Below the pieces are notes generated by a model that did not search any database, was not told the DNA's origin, and was given only the letters and a program-made list of their open reading frames with translations. The translations under genes and the position numbers were made by a program. A stretch of DNA of 64,000 nucleotides, taken from positions 1,984,001 to 2,048,000 of the forward strand of contig CP128857.1 of assembly GCA_030388725.1 (NCBI GenBank). Reading direction: 5' to 3'. Positions 11,501 through 17,065 of this stretch are shown piece after piece. This DNA is from Prodigiosinella aquatilis (GTDB taxonomy: Bacteria > Pseudomonadota > Gammaproteobacteria > Enterobacterales > Enterobacteriaceae). Position 1 is the first letter of the stretch; every line of letters starts with the position of its first letter.

Positions 11501-12124
11501 TATATTGACCGTATTGACCGGATGGAAGCGGAGTATCAGAAAGCCGGAGCCAGCGGCTCGTTTAACGCCGGTGTTGAAGGCGGTAAGCTGGTGACGGATA
11601 TTGCGGGTCTGCTTGCCGGTGGTACGGGTGTAGTAAAAGTGACCGCAGGTGTAACGGAGAAGATCGTTGCCAAAGTCGCGGGTAAAGCAGTGGGTAAAGC
11701 TGAATCGGCGGCGGCTGGGTTTATAGGTAATGAAGCCCATAACGCAGCAAGCTACGCTGGATTAAAATTGGACTTACAGACTACTCAAGCAGCAAATAAT
11801 GTTGTGAATAGCTTGCGGACTACCGGAAAATTACCATCAAATTATGTAACCAAACAAGTTGCAGAAGATAGTGGATGGGCCGGTGGTAAAGCCTTAAATA
11901 ATTATGTTTCTGGTGGGCAGATAGGCGGTGATGTATTCCATAATACAACCAATTTATTACCTTCAGCTCTAGGCAGGTCTTGGTATGAAGCTGATGTTGG
12001 ATTAAATAATACGATGTCAAGAGCAAAGCAGGCAGGTACACGCTTGTTGTATTCTAATGATGGATTACTGTATATCACTACAGACCATTATGAAACGGCG
12101 GCATCAATAGGAAAATGGAAATAA
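2558..12124 (+). CDS. hecA: CdiA/HecA contact-dependent inhibition effector with barnase-like toxin tip
   Basis: Giant secreted effector of 3188 residues. The GTG start at 2558 is preceded by AAGGAT and opens an extended signal peptide (MNKLLYRIVFNKARG), with a second hydrophobic stretch ending in AQA at about 70. The TPS secretion domain follows, with NPNL at 141-144, NPAGI at 181-185 and a CDGC pair at 188-191. Long FHA-type repeats follow (N-Q-x-G pattern), then a higher-GC repeat region. A VENN motif at residues 2884-2887 marks the start of the variable C-terminal region. A Gly/Ala-rich probable membrane-entry segment comes next. The last ~120 residues match barnase-family ribonucleases: LPSNYVTK, IGGDVF, WYEAD (E3144), TRLLYSND (R3162) and TTDHYET (H3177), so the catalytic Glu, Arg and His are all kept. 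The tip DNA is more A+T-rich than the rest, as expected for a swapped module. Export depends on HecB, whose gene is interrupted. Confidence 0.95.
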   Translation: MNKLLYRIVFNKARGMLMVVADIARSGRTVSHRVSRPGSHPPQCLSSLSSLRFALLLALGCVTIVMPAQAAIVADPGAPASQQPTILSSANGTPQVNIQTPSAGGVSRNTYTQFDVNSKGAILNNARVQTQTQLGGWVNSNPNLAKGEAKIILNEVNSSNPSKLGGYVEVAGSRAQVVIANPAGITCDGCGFINANRATLTTGRAQMENGNLTGYDVSQGEIVIQGAGLDSRTQDYTDVIARSVKVNAGIWARDLKVTTGNNQVDVANETVKARNDDSVKPQIAVDVAQLGGMYAGKIRLMGTENGVGVRNAGNIGASAGNVTITADGRIENSGNINSSQDIQLASQNGISNQGTVYASGNTTLSSTQRITNSGTVAAANHTRVTAASLDSTDSSVLAGGLGADGQLAGVGTLTVNTDGMLTANGKNLAAGQMNLAGGDVDLSRSQSYADNMAVRARTGHVALNNANVESRTALEITAPDAISNNGGRLQAESLTLHADRLSNRTGSITQTGSKSLTLSHRSGIDNSGGQIASNGQDLTLQTQQLSNQQGRIEHAATGQLRIDASQLNNQDGNILGNGGLNLSAGELNNQSGKITGNGGLHLSAGELNNQSGKITGNGGLNLSAGELNNQSGKITGNGDLQIAAGKLNNQQGSLLAADQGSLTLNVDGTLDNQSGLMASNHYLTATANQIDNRQGTLSALGGDVQLASTRQFRNDGGKIGASAGVRTQSNGLSNINGLISGSTLDFQLQQGALLNQQGTLAASDVLNSLSGALNNQAGLIQAGNRLTLETQGELLSNLDGGELLSLGTLSLSSGDINNRRGVIQARQLSGITGTISNQHGQMASQGALSLTTGAVDNQTGNIQAGEDLNLDTQGAMFTNATSGALRAGNNLTLHSGAADNRTGLIVSGGSAVLNTDDADNRGGQIGATGTLTLNTLRLQNDNAGLIQSGGPLSLNTNGQSLSNSQSGSHGGITSQSDLQLSSGDIDNQAGVMMANGNLTLNSRSISNQHGQLASLGAIQAHSGTLINQGGSISAGKSLTWDTQPLRVASQRLMMSLAASQATASGSDINNQSGQILSGEDLTLTGASLNNSQGGSLISNANLSVTAAGINNQQGKLQGVGNLILDALQSTIDNTLGLIHSGEQVTLSALRVVNQNTRNQNGILGKNVSLSADQLANNGGEIMADNALTVTLNTALDNSSGLLSSRSTADIQASVVNNGNGDLQSQQRLNLTASGLSGSGRLLSLGDMTISLNQDFVNSSDLQASGDLNFHTDGTLVNQKLMHAGSALQVSANNVQNDAGGELSGVTTQINGSQQLTNYGLIDGVTTRLFSGTVNNFSTGRIYGDSLAVQAGTLNNLNQNGVAPIIAARQRLDIGAGTINNSEHALIYSDGPLFVGGALDSQFQAAGQAGTINNASATIESAGGMLLNVNTLNNRNNHFATAMVSVSDETIREYRMAGSTTRYTPDQVSVYNDEVDHLRTPGGTSDEFTRYDYTRHTDESRITSSDPGQILAGSGIQINADHVLNDKSRIVAGGGLGINARQVDNVEIAGERHVTESGTATSFYRIRHKGSDGQGRDTAAYTPPTAIQAITLRPSALQSFSAGASNLNVSTRRDSSVKGSVDGVAGVSATGLGVTGADLQVLSTTPLVLPSGKTVEVKVDITSADAKAATVIRAVGPNTRLPDNSLFKTNPDRNASYLVETDARFTNQKSWLGSDYMMSAFTNDPNSVHKRLGDGFYEQRLVREQIISLTGQRYLAGYSNDESQFKALMDAGIIFGKQYGLTPGVALTAEQMKLLTSDMVWLVAQNVTLPDGTVQSVLVPQVYARLKEGDLDGSGALLAGRTVGMNLTGDLNNSGRIQATEQAQVLADNLNNLGGVIHANDVALQARTDISNLGGLIQSNNSLTAVAGRDINATTASRSAQSADGNFSRTMLDRAAGFYVQQDDGKLLLQAQRDVNLTAARVINSGENSTTAITAGRDINLNAATTASRDAIGWDSDNRVTQTATRDVGSEITGNGDVHLSAGHDVTAVAANVNSGQTLTISAGNDLSLRNGVNTDTLDERHKSTGSNGFASKTTTIRQDTVDNRTAQGSVLSADQIALQAGHDLNVIGSDVAATQAVSLAAGNDLTITAADEQQRETHLRKETKSGLMGSGGIGFTVGSTSQKNTTESDGLQHRGSTIGSEKGSLTMTAGSTLAVNSSDVIAGQDISLKGKAVAITAADNQQVTRQTTEQKQSGFTLALSGSVGGALNTAVETAQEAKKTQNGRLKALQGVKAALSVAQAGQAGRLAQAQGAGDGPQTAQTVGISISYGSQSSKSQQTQTQHTAQGSGLTAGQNLSVTATDGDITVQGSELNAGHDLLLDASRDIQLLSAVNSQHTEGSNQSQGGSIGISLGVSSSGSFGLSISASVNAAKGNEHGDGLTHTEALLNAGRQVTLKSGRDTTLEGTQVKGEQVTAKVGRDLLMRSEQDSDRYDSKQQSMSAGVTIPIYGGGGGASLSFSKDKMHSNLNSVQEQTGISAGSGGFDVYVGNHTQLDGAVIGSTASADKNRLDTGTLGFNDIHNQAEFETSHVGGGMSTGGPVGMQMLSNVAATVLSGANDNGNAESTTQAAVSSGTLVIRDKGQQTQDVGQLSRDTAHAENALSPIFDKEKAQNRMEAAQLIADIGMQALDIASTEGAIASTKAANAKMASLTPEQRSAARSAMAESLAKGNGGQPVTEEAVTAGLYQQYYNDAMSQSDYGTGGRVRQGIQAAVAVVQGLAGGNLAQALTGGAAPYIAEEIHRETTDENGKTNLAANAIAHALLGAALAEASGNSAAAGAAGAVSGELAARALSKALYGGKSASELTEAEKQELSTLATVAGGLAAGLVGNTGTNAVAGAQAGQNAVENNYLSTKQQAQKDKEIAECQSMACKVQMQAKWTAIDLGQDGSFAAGMVAGVPAGLYDAVDGIVKTASSPVETYEALKTLFNSGDVLGNVSDAVKQSYIDRIDRMEAEYQKAGASGSFNAGVEGGKLVTDIAGLLAGGTGVVKVTAGVTEKIVAKVAGKAVGKAESAAAGFIGNEAHNAASYAGLKLDLQTTQAANNVVNSLRTTGKLPSNYVTKQVAEDSGWAGGKALNNYVSGGQIGGDVFHNTTNLLPSALGRSWYEADVGLNNTMSRAKQAGTRLLYSNDGLLYITTDHYETAASIGKWK
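4261..4500 (+). repeat. Four 60-bp tandem repeats inside cdiA
   Basis: Four head-to-tail units of exactly 60 bp encode the 20-residue pattern NNQSGKITGNGGLNLSAGEL. The two central copies are almost identical in DNA, differing mainly by AAC/CAC; the outer copies drift at their outer edges. The unit keeps the frame, so copy number can change by recombination or slippage and only lengthen or shorten the filament. Confidence 0.9.
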
Positions 12125-12136
12125 TAAGGGGTATGT

Positions 12137-12430
12137 ATGTACCACAATGTCATAATAGATGGTGATGAAGTAGATTCAGAGTGCGATTTTCATCGTGTAA
12201 TAGCGAATGCTTTAGAGTTTGGGGCATATTACGGTAATAATACTGATGCCCTTTGGGACATGTTAAGTTCAGGGATGGCTTGCGGTGTGTGTTTACATTG
12301 GAAAAAATCAGCCGTTTCCCGAAAAAAATTGGGAGCTACTTTTGATATTATTATTGATCTATTTGAGAAAACTAAAGATAGATATCAGGGTAAAGGGCAG
12401 GAAAAAGAATTTAAATTTATTCTTGAATGA
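12137..12430 (+). CDS. cdiI: CdiI immunity protein, barstar family
   Basis: 97-residue cytoplasmic protein that should bind and block the barnase-like tip of the preceding CdiA. The segment YYGNNTDALWDMLSSG (residues 31-46) matches the inhibitory helix of barstar (YYGENLDALWD), and D37 and D41 occupy the places of the two barstar aspartates that plug the barnase active site. AAGGGG at 12126-12131 lies five bases before the ATG, and the gene starts 12 bases after cdiA stops. Low GC matches the toxin tip, so the two look acquired as one cassette. Family assignment rests on reading the motif; the pairing with an adjacent barnase-like domain makes it strong. Confidence 0.9.
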   Translation: MYHNVIIDGDEVDSECDFHRVIANALEFGAYYGNNTDALWDMLSSGMACGVCLHWKKSAVSRKKLGATFDIIIDLFEKTKDRYQGKGQEKEFKFILE

Positions 12431-12437
12431 ATGGGAA

Positions 12438-12755
12438 GGTGTTGTCCACTTCCCCTAAAATGAGACAGCTACAATTAGATTTTCTGCTTTAACATTTGCA
12501 GAGGTCCACATGAAAAAAGCACGTTTTACTGAAACCCAGATCGTTAACATCTTAAAGCTGGCTGATTCCGGTCTTAAGATTGAAGAAATCTGCCGTCAGA
12601 ATGGCATAAGTAATGCGACTTTCTACAATTGGAAATCTAAGTACGGTGGCATGGAAGCTAATGATGTTAAAAGATTAAAAGAACTTGAAGATGAAAATGC
12701 CCGGTTAAAAAAGCTGTTTGCTGAAGTCAGTTTGGAAAATCATGCTATCGGTAGC
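12438..12755 (+). mobile_element. 5' fragment of an IS3-family element (IS407-type orfA)
   Basis: Starts near TGTTGTCCACTTCCCC, which looks like an IS terminus, and carries an orfA from 12510. The product is a helix-turn-helix transposase subunit (MKKARFTETQIVNILK, then a leucine-zipper stretch KRLKELEDENARLKKLFAE). The normal sequence stops after about SLENHAI near 12748; the remaining residues come from the neighbouring IS. orfB is missing, so this is a dead left end. It lies directly after cdiI and was probably cut off by the neighbouring IS insertion. Confidence 0.75.
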
Positions 12756-12786
12756 TGTCAACGAAGTTGACACCCTTATTCGTTTT

Positions 12787-13146
12787 TTACGCTGCAGATT
12801 TTAGCCCGGTTTCTGGCTTGTCTGGATTCAACATTACTACATCTACCCGCTGCCACTGACGGCATGAGGCTGACCACCGTTCCGGTCGGGCTTTTTTAGC
12901 CATGTCATACAAGGCTTTTCGTTTTGCCAGCAGGCTTATATCTTCTCCCTGATGCCGTTGTTCTAGTGTGACATAACTGATCGCGCCATGCCGATGCTCC
13001 TTGTTATACCACCGGCTAAAGCCCTCCACCCAACGCCGGGCTTCAGCCAGATCCAGGAAGCCTGATGACGGCCACGACGGAACATATTTTAGCGTTCTGA
13101 ACAGCGACTCCACATACGGATTATCGTTGCTGACTCGTGGTCGGCT
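12787..13146 (-). pseudogene. IS3-family transposase OrfB, C-terminal part
   Basis: Carries the end of the DDE integrase core and the tail (PRVSNDNPYVESLFRTLKY, then SRWYNKEHRHGAI). The catalytic Glu is the E of NPYVESLF. After removing the nested IS and one GGCT copy, the codons S-R-P-R-V-S-N-D read straight on from the other half at 14347. The apparent ATG start upstream lies in the inserted element and is not original. Confidence 0.8.
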
Positions 13147-13163
13147 TGTAGTCCCTCCGGTTT

Positions 13164-14003
13164 TTAGTACCACCGCCAATGAGGATCTCCGGCCAGTTTT
13201 TGCCTCGCATAGATAACGGGTGGCATATCACCCAGTGAGCTATGCGGACGTTCTTCGTTATATTCTGCGCGCCAGTCTTCTGTTAGCACACGGACTTCTG
13301 ACAGTGTTCTGAACAGATACATATCGAGTATTTCTGTTCGTAGCGTTTTGTTAAATCGCTCAATAAATCCGTTCTGCATTGGCCTGCCTGGCTGAATAAA
13401 ATCGAGTATCACGCCGTGCAACTCTGCCCATTCAGCTAAAGCAGCGGCTGTAAGTTCTGGCCCGTTATCGCTGCGTATAAATGCCGGATAGCCTCTTTCA
13501 GCACTTAACCGCTCCAGGATGCGTACAACGCGATGAGCTGGTATATTCAAATCAACCTCGATTGCCAGCGCTTCCCGATTAAAATCATCGACGACGTTAA
13601 ATAACCTGAATCGCCGCCCGTCGATCAAGGCATCACTCATAAAATCAACTGACCAACAGTGGTTCATTTTATGCGGAATAACCAACGGCTGTGGATGCCT
13701 GTTAGGTAAGCGTTTTTTTCCTTTACACCGAAGGTTCAGTTTTAATAATCGGTAGATCCGGTAAACCCGTTTTGCATTCCACGATAATCCTGCTTGACGT
13801 AACTTATTGAACATAAGGCCAAAACCATAGGCCGGATGCTGATGTGCAAGTTTTTGTAATGCCTCGACCACGGGCAGATCTCGTGCCGTGTTCGGGCAAT
13901 AATGCAACAGGCTTCGACTAATACCGATAATCCGGCACCCGCGTCGTTCGCTGGCCTGATGTTCCGTCATGACGTAACGCACCAGCTCACGCTTCTCAGG
14001 CAC
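13164..14003 (-). CDS. IS3-family transposase OrfB (IS407 group)
   Basis: DDE transposase catalytic subunit. The first Asp is in WSVDFMSD, the second in IRSDNGPEL and the Glu in NGFIERFNKTLRTE, so the catalytic triad is complete. The nominal start is a GTG at 14003. Production is more likely by a -1 ribosomal frameshift on the A7 run at the end of orfA, giving a fusion that reads VSKKTLTVPEKREL across the junction. The frame is intact to the stop near the IS end. Confidence 0.9.
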   Translation of the reverse strand: MPEKRELVRYVMTEHQASERRGCRIIGISRSLLHYCPNTARDLPVVEALQKLAHQHPAYGFGLMFNKLRQAGLSWNAKRVYRIYRLLKLNLRCKGKKRLPNRHPQPLVIPHKMNHCWSVDFMSDALIDGRRFRLFNVVDDFNREALAIEVDLNIPAHRVVRILERLSAERGYPAFIRSDNGPELTAAALAEWAELHGVILDFIQPGRPMQNGFIERFNKTLRTEILDMYLFRTLSEVRVLTEDWRAEYNEERPHSSLGDMPPVIYARQKLAGDPHWRWY

Positions 14004-14005
14004 CG

Positions 14006-14272
14006 TTAAAGTTTTTTTGATACAACATCCTTAAGAATTTCATGATCTAAACTAAGGGATGCGTACATTTGCTTTAATCGGCGATTTTCCTCTTCCAGCT
14101 CTTTCATTCGTTTGATATCAGAGGATTCCATGCCACCATATTTGGCTTTCCAATTGTAATAGCTGGCTTCCGACACACCGTTTTCTCGGCACACATCCTT
14201 CACATGCCGACCACCTTCAACCTCTTTCAGAACACGTAGGATCTGAGTTTCAGTGAAACGCGCTTTCTTCAT
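14006..14272 (-). CDS. IS3-family transposase OrfA (IS407 group)
   Basis: 88-residue DNA-binding subunit with a helix-turn-helix (KDVCRENGVSEASYYNWKAKYGG) and a leucine-zipper stretch (MKELEEENRRLKQMYASL). It is closely related to the orfA fragment at 12510 but not identical, so two different copies of related elements flank the decayed IS. A run of seven A residues just before its stop is the likely slippery site for the OrfAB fusion. Confidence 0.88.
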   Translation of the reverse strand: MKKARFTETQILRVLKEVEGGRHVKDVCRENGVSEASYYNWKAKYGGMESSDIKRMKELEEENRRLKQMYASLSLDHEILKDVVSKKL

Positions 14273-14346
14273 GATGAGCCTCCGTTGGTTGTATTTTAAC
14301 CAGAGAACTCCATTGTGCGGTAAGACTAAATTCAGGAGGGACTACA

Positions 14347-15017
14347 GGCTGTGCGAACCCGTGATGCTCAGTTCTTCCAGTTTCGGCTTTCAGCGTCTGG
14401 GATTTCATCGGCGCACCATTGTCGGCATGTAACACTAACGGATGGCGGTAACACCGTTCACGTAACACGGTGCGGTGCAGCAGCGCGGCCGCTCGCTCGC
14501 CGCTTTCCTCTTCGTGAACCTCGTAACCGACGATTTTACGGCTAAAAATATCTTCTATCAGATACAGATAAAAATAGCGGCCGCGAACCCTGGAGACCAG
14601 CCAGGTGACGTCCCACGTCCACACTTGGCATGGCCCAACAGCCTGATAGCTGGTCGGTTTATTCACCTTCAGCGGTGCGCGGCTACGGCCACGGTAATGC
14701 ACTTGACCCTGCCGCCGCAGTACCCGGTAAAACGTCGATTCACTGGCCAGATAGAGGCCCTTGTCCGCCAGCCGTGACACGATCTGCGCCGGCGGCAGGC
14801 TGGCATATTCCGGCTCATTACATACCGTGACTATCTGATGCTCTTCTTCGGCGGTCAGTTTATTGGCTGGTACCGGACGCTCTGCCGTGGGACGACGGTC
14901 TTCAGCCTGGTGATTCCAGCGCCGCCAGGTGCTCAGGCTTAACCCTGCTTCCCGACAAGCGGGGATCAGACGTGCGCCGGCGTTCATGGCTTCACGTATC
15001 CATCGGATCAGTTGCAC
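14347..15017 (-). pseudogene. IS3-family transposase OrfB, N-terminal part
   Basis: Encodes the N-terminal region and the first two catalytic Asp residues (TWDVTWL and LHADNGAPM) of the decayed IS transposase. An extra base near 14370 shifts the frame after TLKAE; the alternative frame continues normally as MEELSITGSHSRPRVS into the half at 12787-13146. The 1.2 kb IS interrupts it at 14346. Confidence 0.8.
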
Positions 15018-15069
15018 GCGTTCGTGGGCGGGGGTCAGTCGCCCTCGTCCGCCTCGCCGTAATACTGAT

Positions 15070-15516
15070 TCAGCTTTTTCTCAGGACCAGCAGGGCTGCC
15101 GCCTCCGCCAGGGCTTTTTCTTTGCGCGCCAATTCACGCTCCAGCCCTTTGATTTTCTTTTGGGCCTGTTTTTGCGACTGCCGGGTATCGACTTGTGGCG
15201 TCTGGAGAAAATCCTGTTTCCACTGCGCTATTTGTTCAGGATAAAGCCCTTTGCGACGGCAGTATTCGCTCAGTTCGGCTTCACTGAGTGTGGCGGTTTC
15301 AACGATGACGGCAAAACGGGCTTCTGTCGACCAAAGGTCTGTGGTTTTGTTGGCACCGGGCACTGGTTTTCCCTACAGTTTGGCTTGGACCCGCCAATGA
15401 TAAAGGGTAGCTTCCGATATCCCTTCCTGTAGTGCAAGTGCGGTGACGGTCATGTTGTAAGGAGGAAGTAATTTAGCTAATACAGCGGCCTTGCGCTCTG
15501 GTGAATAACGTTTCAT
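15070..15516 (-). pseudogene. IS3-family transposase OrfA of the decayed element
   Basis: Reading from the ATG at 15516, the frame runs MKRYSPERKAAVLAKLLPP through a helix-turn-helix (ALQEGISEATLYHWRVQAKL) to a TAG at 15373-15375. It continues in the same frame as GKPVPGANKTTDLWSTEARF and a Lys/Glu-rich tail. The tail ends at LRKS; slipping back one base on the A-run at that point gives KKLNQYYGEADEGD, the usual end of this family. This is either a programmed frameshift or another lesion. The internal TAG fits CAG to TAG. Confidence 0.75.
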
Positions 15517-15575
15517 AACAGGCTCCGTTGCCTCCATAGAGATTTTCAGTTTGGGGTGTCAACTATCCTGCCAGA

Positions 15576-15995
15576 GGGGGTGAATCGGCGGCTGTGAAAG
15601 CGGGGGTTGATATTGCTAAAAATAGCCAGTTACCAACAGGTACTGTCTTTGATTCAATTAAGGAAACTCAGTCCGTATATCCTGGTTCAGTGATTCCTAA
15701 CTCTTTTGAAATGACATTGCCGAATGGTCAAAAGGTATGGGTACACGGTAATGCCACAGAGCATATGGCAGAATATGCGGCATCAAAAGCAGTCACGCAT
15801 ACACATGAGGCTGTAAAGCTTGCTAGTCAGGAGGAACTGAGAAGTTTCCAATCTGCTGTAAATACAGCAACGAAAAGTAGTATGCCGTATGGTGAAAGAA
15901 TTACTGTTGATGGCTGGCAATTAGAAATTAAACCTCCTCGTGCAGAAGGTGAATTACCTACGATCATTCATGCTCGTTATATAGGGACACATTAA
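15576..15995 (+). CDS. Orphan CdiA C-terminal toxin module, headless
   Basis: An open frame of about 140 codons that lacks a convincing start and opens straight out of the IS end at 15564. It begins GGESAAVKAGVDIAKNS, resembling GKAESAAAGFIGN within the C-terminal region of the main CdiA; the DNA TGAATCGGCGGC at 15581-15592 also occurs at 11701-11712, in the same reading frame. The rest (FEMTLPNGQKVWVHGNATEHMAEYA, then IHARYIGTH) is an unrecognised toxin-like domain with several His residues; no fold can be assigned from motifs. Low GC and the gene directly following fit an orphan toxin/immunity cassette behind a CDI locus. A GTG at 15594 could start a short product without export signals. 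Confidence 0.7.
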   Translation, partial: GGESAAVKAGVDIAKNSQLPTGTVFDSIKETQSVYPGSVIPNSFEMTLPNGQKVWVHGNATEHMAEYAASKAVTHTHEAVKLASQEELRSFQSAVNTATKSSMPYGERITVDGWQLEIKPPRAEGELPTIIHARYIGTH

Positions 15996-16379
15996 ATGGA
16001 TATAGAAATTCATGATCCTGTAAATATTACTCTGGACGTTATAGAACTTGATGAACATATTCCATCAATGAAATTTGACGTCACGATCCATGTAAGAAAG
16101 TTTGGCTATAGCGCAGACGTGAACTCTCAGATATGGATAGAATGCCAGTGTTTTGATGTGTTTATCGATAGCATGAGGGTTGGTGATGTAGCTGTTCTTA
16201 AGGATATGAATGGTCTTTTTGAATTGTTGTTAAATCCTGCTTACGGTTGGCTTGAGTGGTCATGTGAAAAAGAAGATTTGGATGGCTATATCACATCAGT
16301 AAAGGGACGAGAAAAACTCACTGAAGGATCGGGAAAGGCATTATACGAGGCGTTTAATGATTATCCTAAATGGTGGTAA
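15996..16379 (+). CDS. Probable orphan CDI immunity protein
   Basis: 127-residue acidic protein (IELDEHIPSMKFD, YGWLEWSCEKEDLD, ending DYPKWW) without a recognised domain, signal peptide or membrane segment. Its ATG directly follows the TAA of the orphan toxin module with no spacing, the arrangement of a CdiI gene, and its low GC matches. The immunity role is inferred from position only. A resident could use it for protection against sister strains that carry this toxin tip. Confidence 0.65.
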   Translation: MDIEIHDPVNITLDVIELDEHIPSMKFDVTIHVRKFGYSADVNSQIWIECQCFDVFIDSMRVGDVAVLKDMNGLFELLLNPAYGWLEWSCEKEDLDGYITSVKGREKLTEGSGKALYEAFNDYPKWW

Positions 16380-16384
16380 CCAAT

Positions 16385-16411
16385 AAAAAATCCCGGCCCC
16401 TGCGCCGGGAT
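16385..16411 (-). terminator. Rho-independent terminator
   Basis: Perfect 8-bp stem ATCCCGGC/GCCGGGAT with a 6-base loop. On the minus strand it is followed by six T residues, so it is a strong terminator for the SymE-like relic. On the plus strand it lies five bases beyond the orphan immunity gene and could also stop that transcript, with a weaker T-tract. Confidence 0.75.
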
Positions 16412-16426
16412 CGTCATTTTTACCAG

Positions 16427-16564
16427 TCAGATTCTCAGCTCCGCCTCAATCACCAGCCGTCCGCGCTCGACGGTGACAATCACTGGCGTATCCGTGCCAA
16501 ACCCCGCCGCTTCCAGCCAGCGGCCCTTCAGCGTGAGTTGCGACAGCGGTTGCCTGAAAGAGCT
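16427..16564 (-). pseudogene. SymE-like toxin relic (C-terminal part)
   Basis: A minus-strand frame reading LTLKGRWLEAAGFGTDTPV then VIVTVERGRLVIEAELRI and a stop at 16427 matches the C-terminal core of SymE-family proteins (LKGQWLEAAGF). The frame is closed by a TGA before SSFRQPLSQ, and no good N-terminal half is found upstream in the same frame, so it is truncated or frameshifted. A good terminator follows at 16385-16411. Confidence 0.55.
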
Positions 16565-17065
16565 TCATTACCCGGACAGGAAATGTTTTGTGGCCACCGC
16601 CAGTTGGCCGTGCCCCCAAAACCATCCGGTCAGGGCCATGCCCCGACACCCCGCGCTAAAATAAAACCCCCGGTATGGCCGCGGGTGAGGGTGGTCACTC
16701 GGTGAACCGCAGGCCATCGGGGTAACGAACAGGCGTGTATTTCGCGGTTTGATGCCTTGAAAACGGTGACGTATGATGCTGCCCGGCAGTGCTATGCTGA
16801 TCAATGGGTCGGGTCTTTGGTTGTGGGAAAGTGTGCGTTACTGGCTGAATCTCCGTTGAGATACCAGAACCAAATGGGAAACAATGCGGTGTAAAAGATG
16901 CGCAATATCCAGTGATGGAAACCTGGAAAGGTGGTCGGCTGGTCTATCAGTCATCAACTCATCAACATCGATGAAATAAACCTGAGGTAATTGTCAGCTA
17001 CAGACAATCGCTGTAGCTGACGGGTTCACTGATATTGCGGACCTGCATTGATGGAATACGCGGTT
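16565..17065. other. Non-coding stretch between SymE relic and hisI
   Basis: No convincing gene on either strand; the open frames lack family features. A perfect 11-bp inverted repeat (GTCAGCTACAG at 16993-17003, complement at 17011-17021, 7-base loop) lies 45 bases beyond the hisI stop. It could end the his transcript although no T-tract follows it. Confidence 0.5.

Larger units (their letters stand above)
13147..14346 (-). mobile_element. Intact-looking 1.2 kb IS407-type IS3-family element
   Basis: A 1200-bp element whose ends are the 12-bp inverted repeat TGTAGTCCCTCC (13147-13158, and complement at 14335-14346). The similarity continues imperfectly inward. It is flanked by a 4-bp direct repeat GGCT (13143-13146 and 14347-14350), the target-duplication size expected for the IS407 group. 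orfA and orfB are both open, with an A7 run at their junction. It interrupts orfB of the older IS and is therefore the most recent insertion of the nest. Confidence 0.88.
12765..15564 (-). mobile_element. Decayed IS3-family element carrying a nested IS
   Basis: Bounded by an 11-bp inverted repeat: AGTTGACACCC at 12765-12775 and its complement at 15554-15564. Without the 1204-bp nested insertion the element is about 1.6 kb, with orfA then orfB on the minus strand. It is inactive: orfA has an in-frame TAG at 15373-15375, orfB has a one-base frameshift near 14370, and orfB is split by the inner IS. No target duplication is visible at its outer ends, which suggests later rearrangement on at least one side. 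Confidence 0.8.

Noticed and set aside
16905..16975. Possible tail of another gene (plus-strand frame ending VMETWKGGRLVYQSSTHQH)
   Set aside because: Too short, no start and no family that I can name; could be a relic but not supportable.
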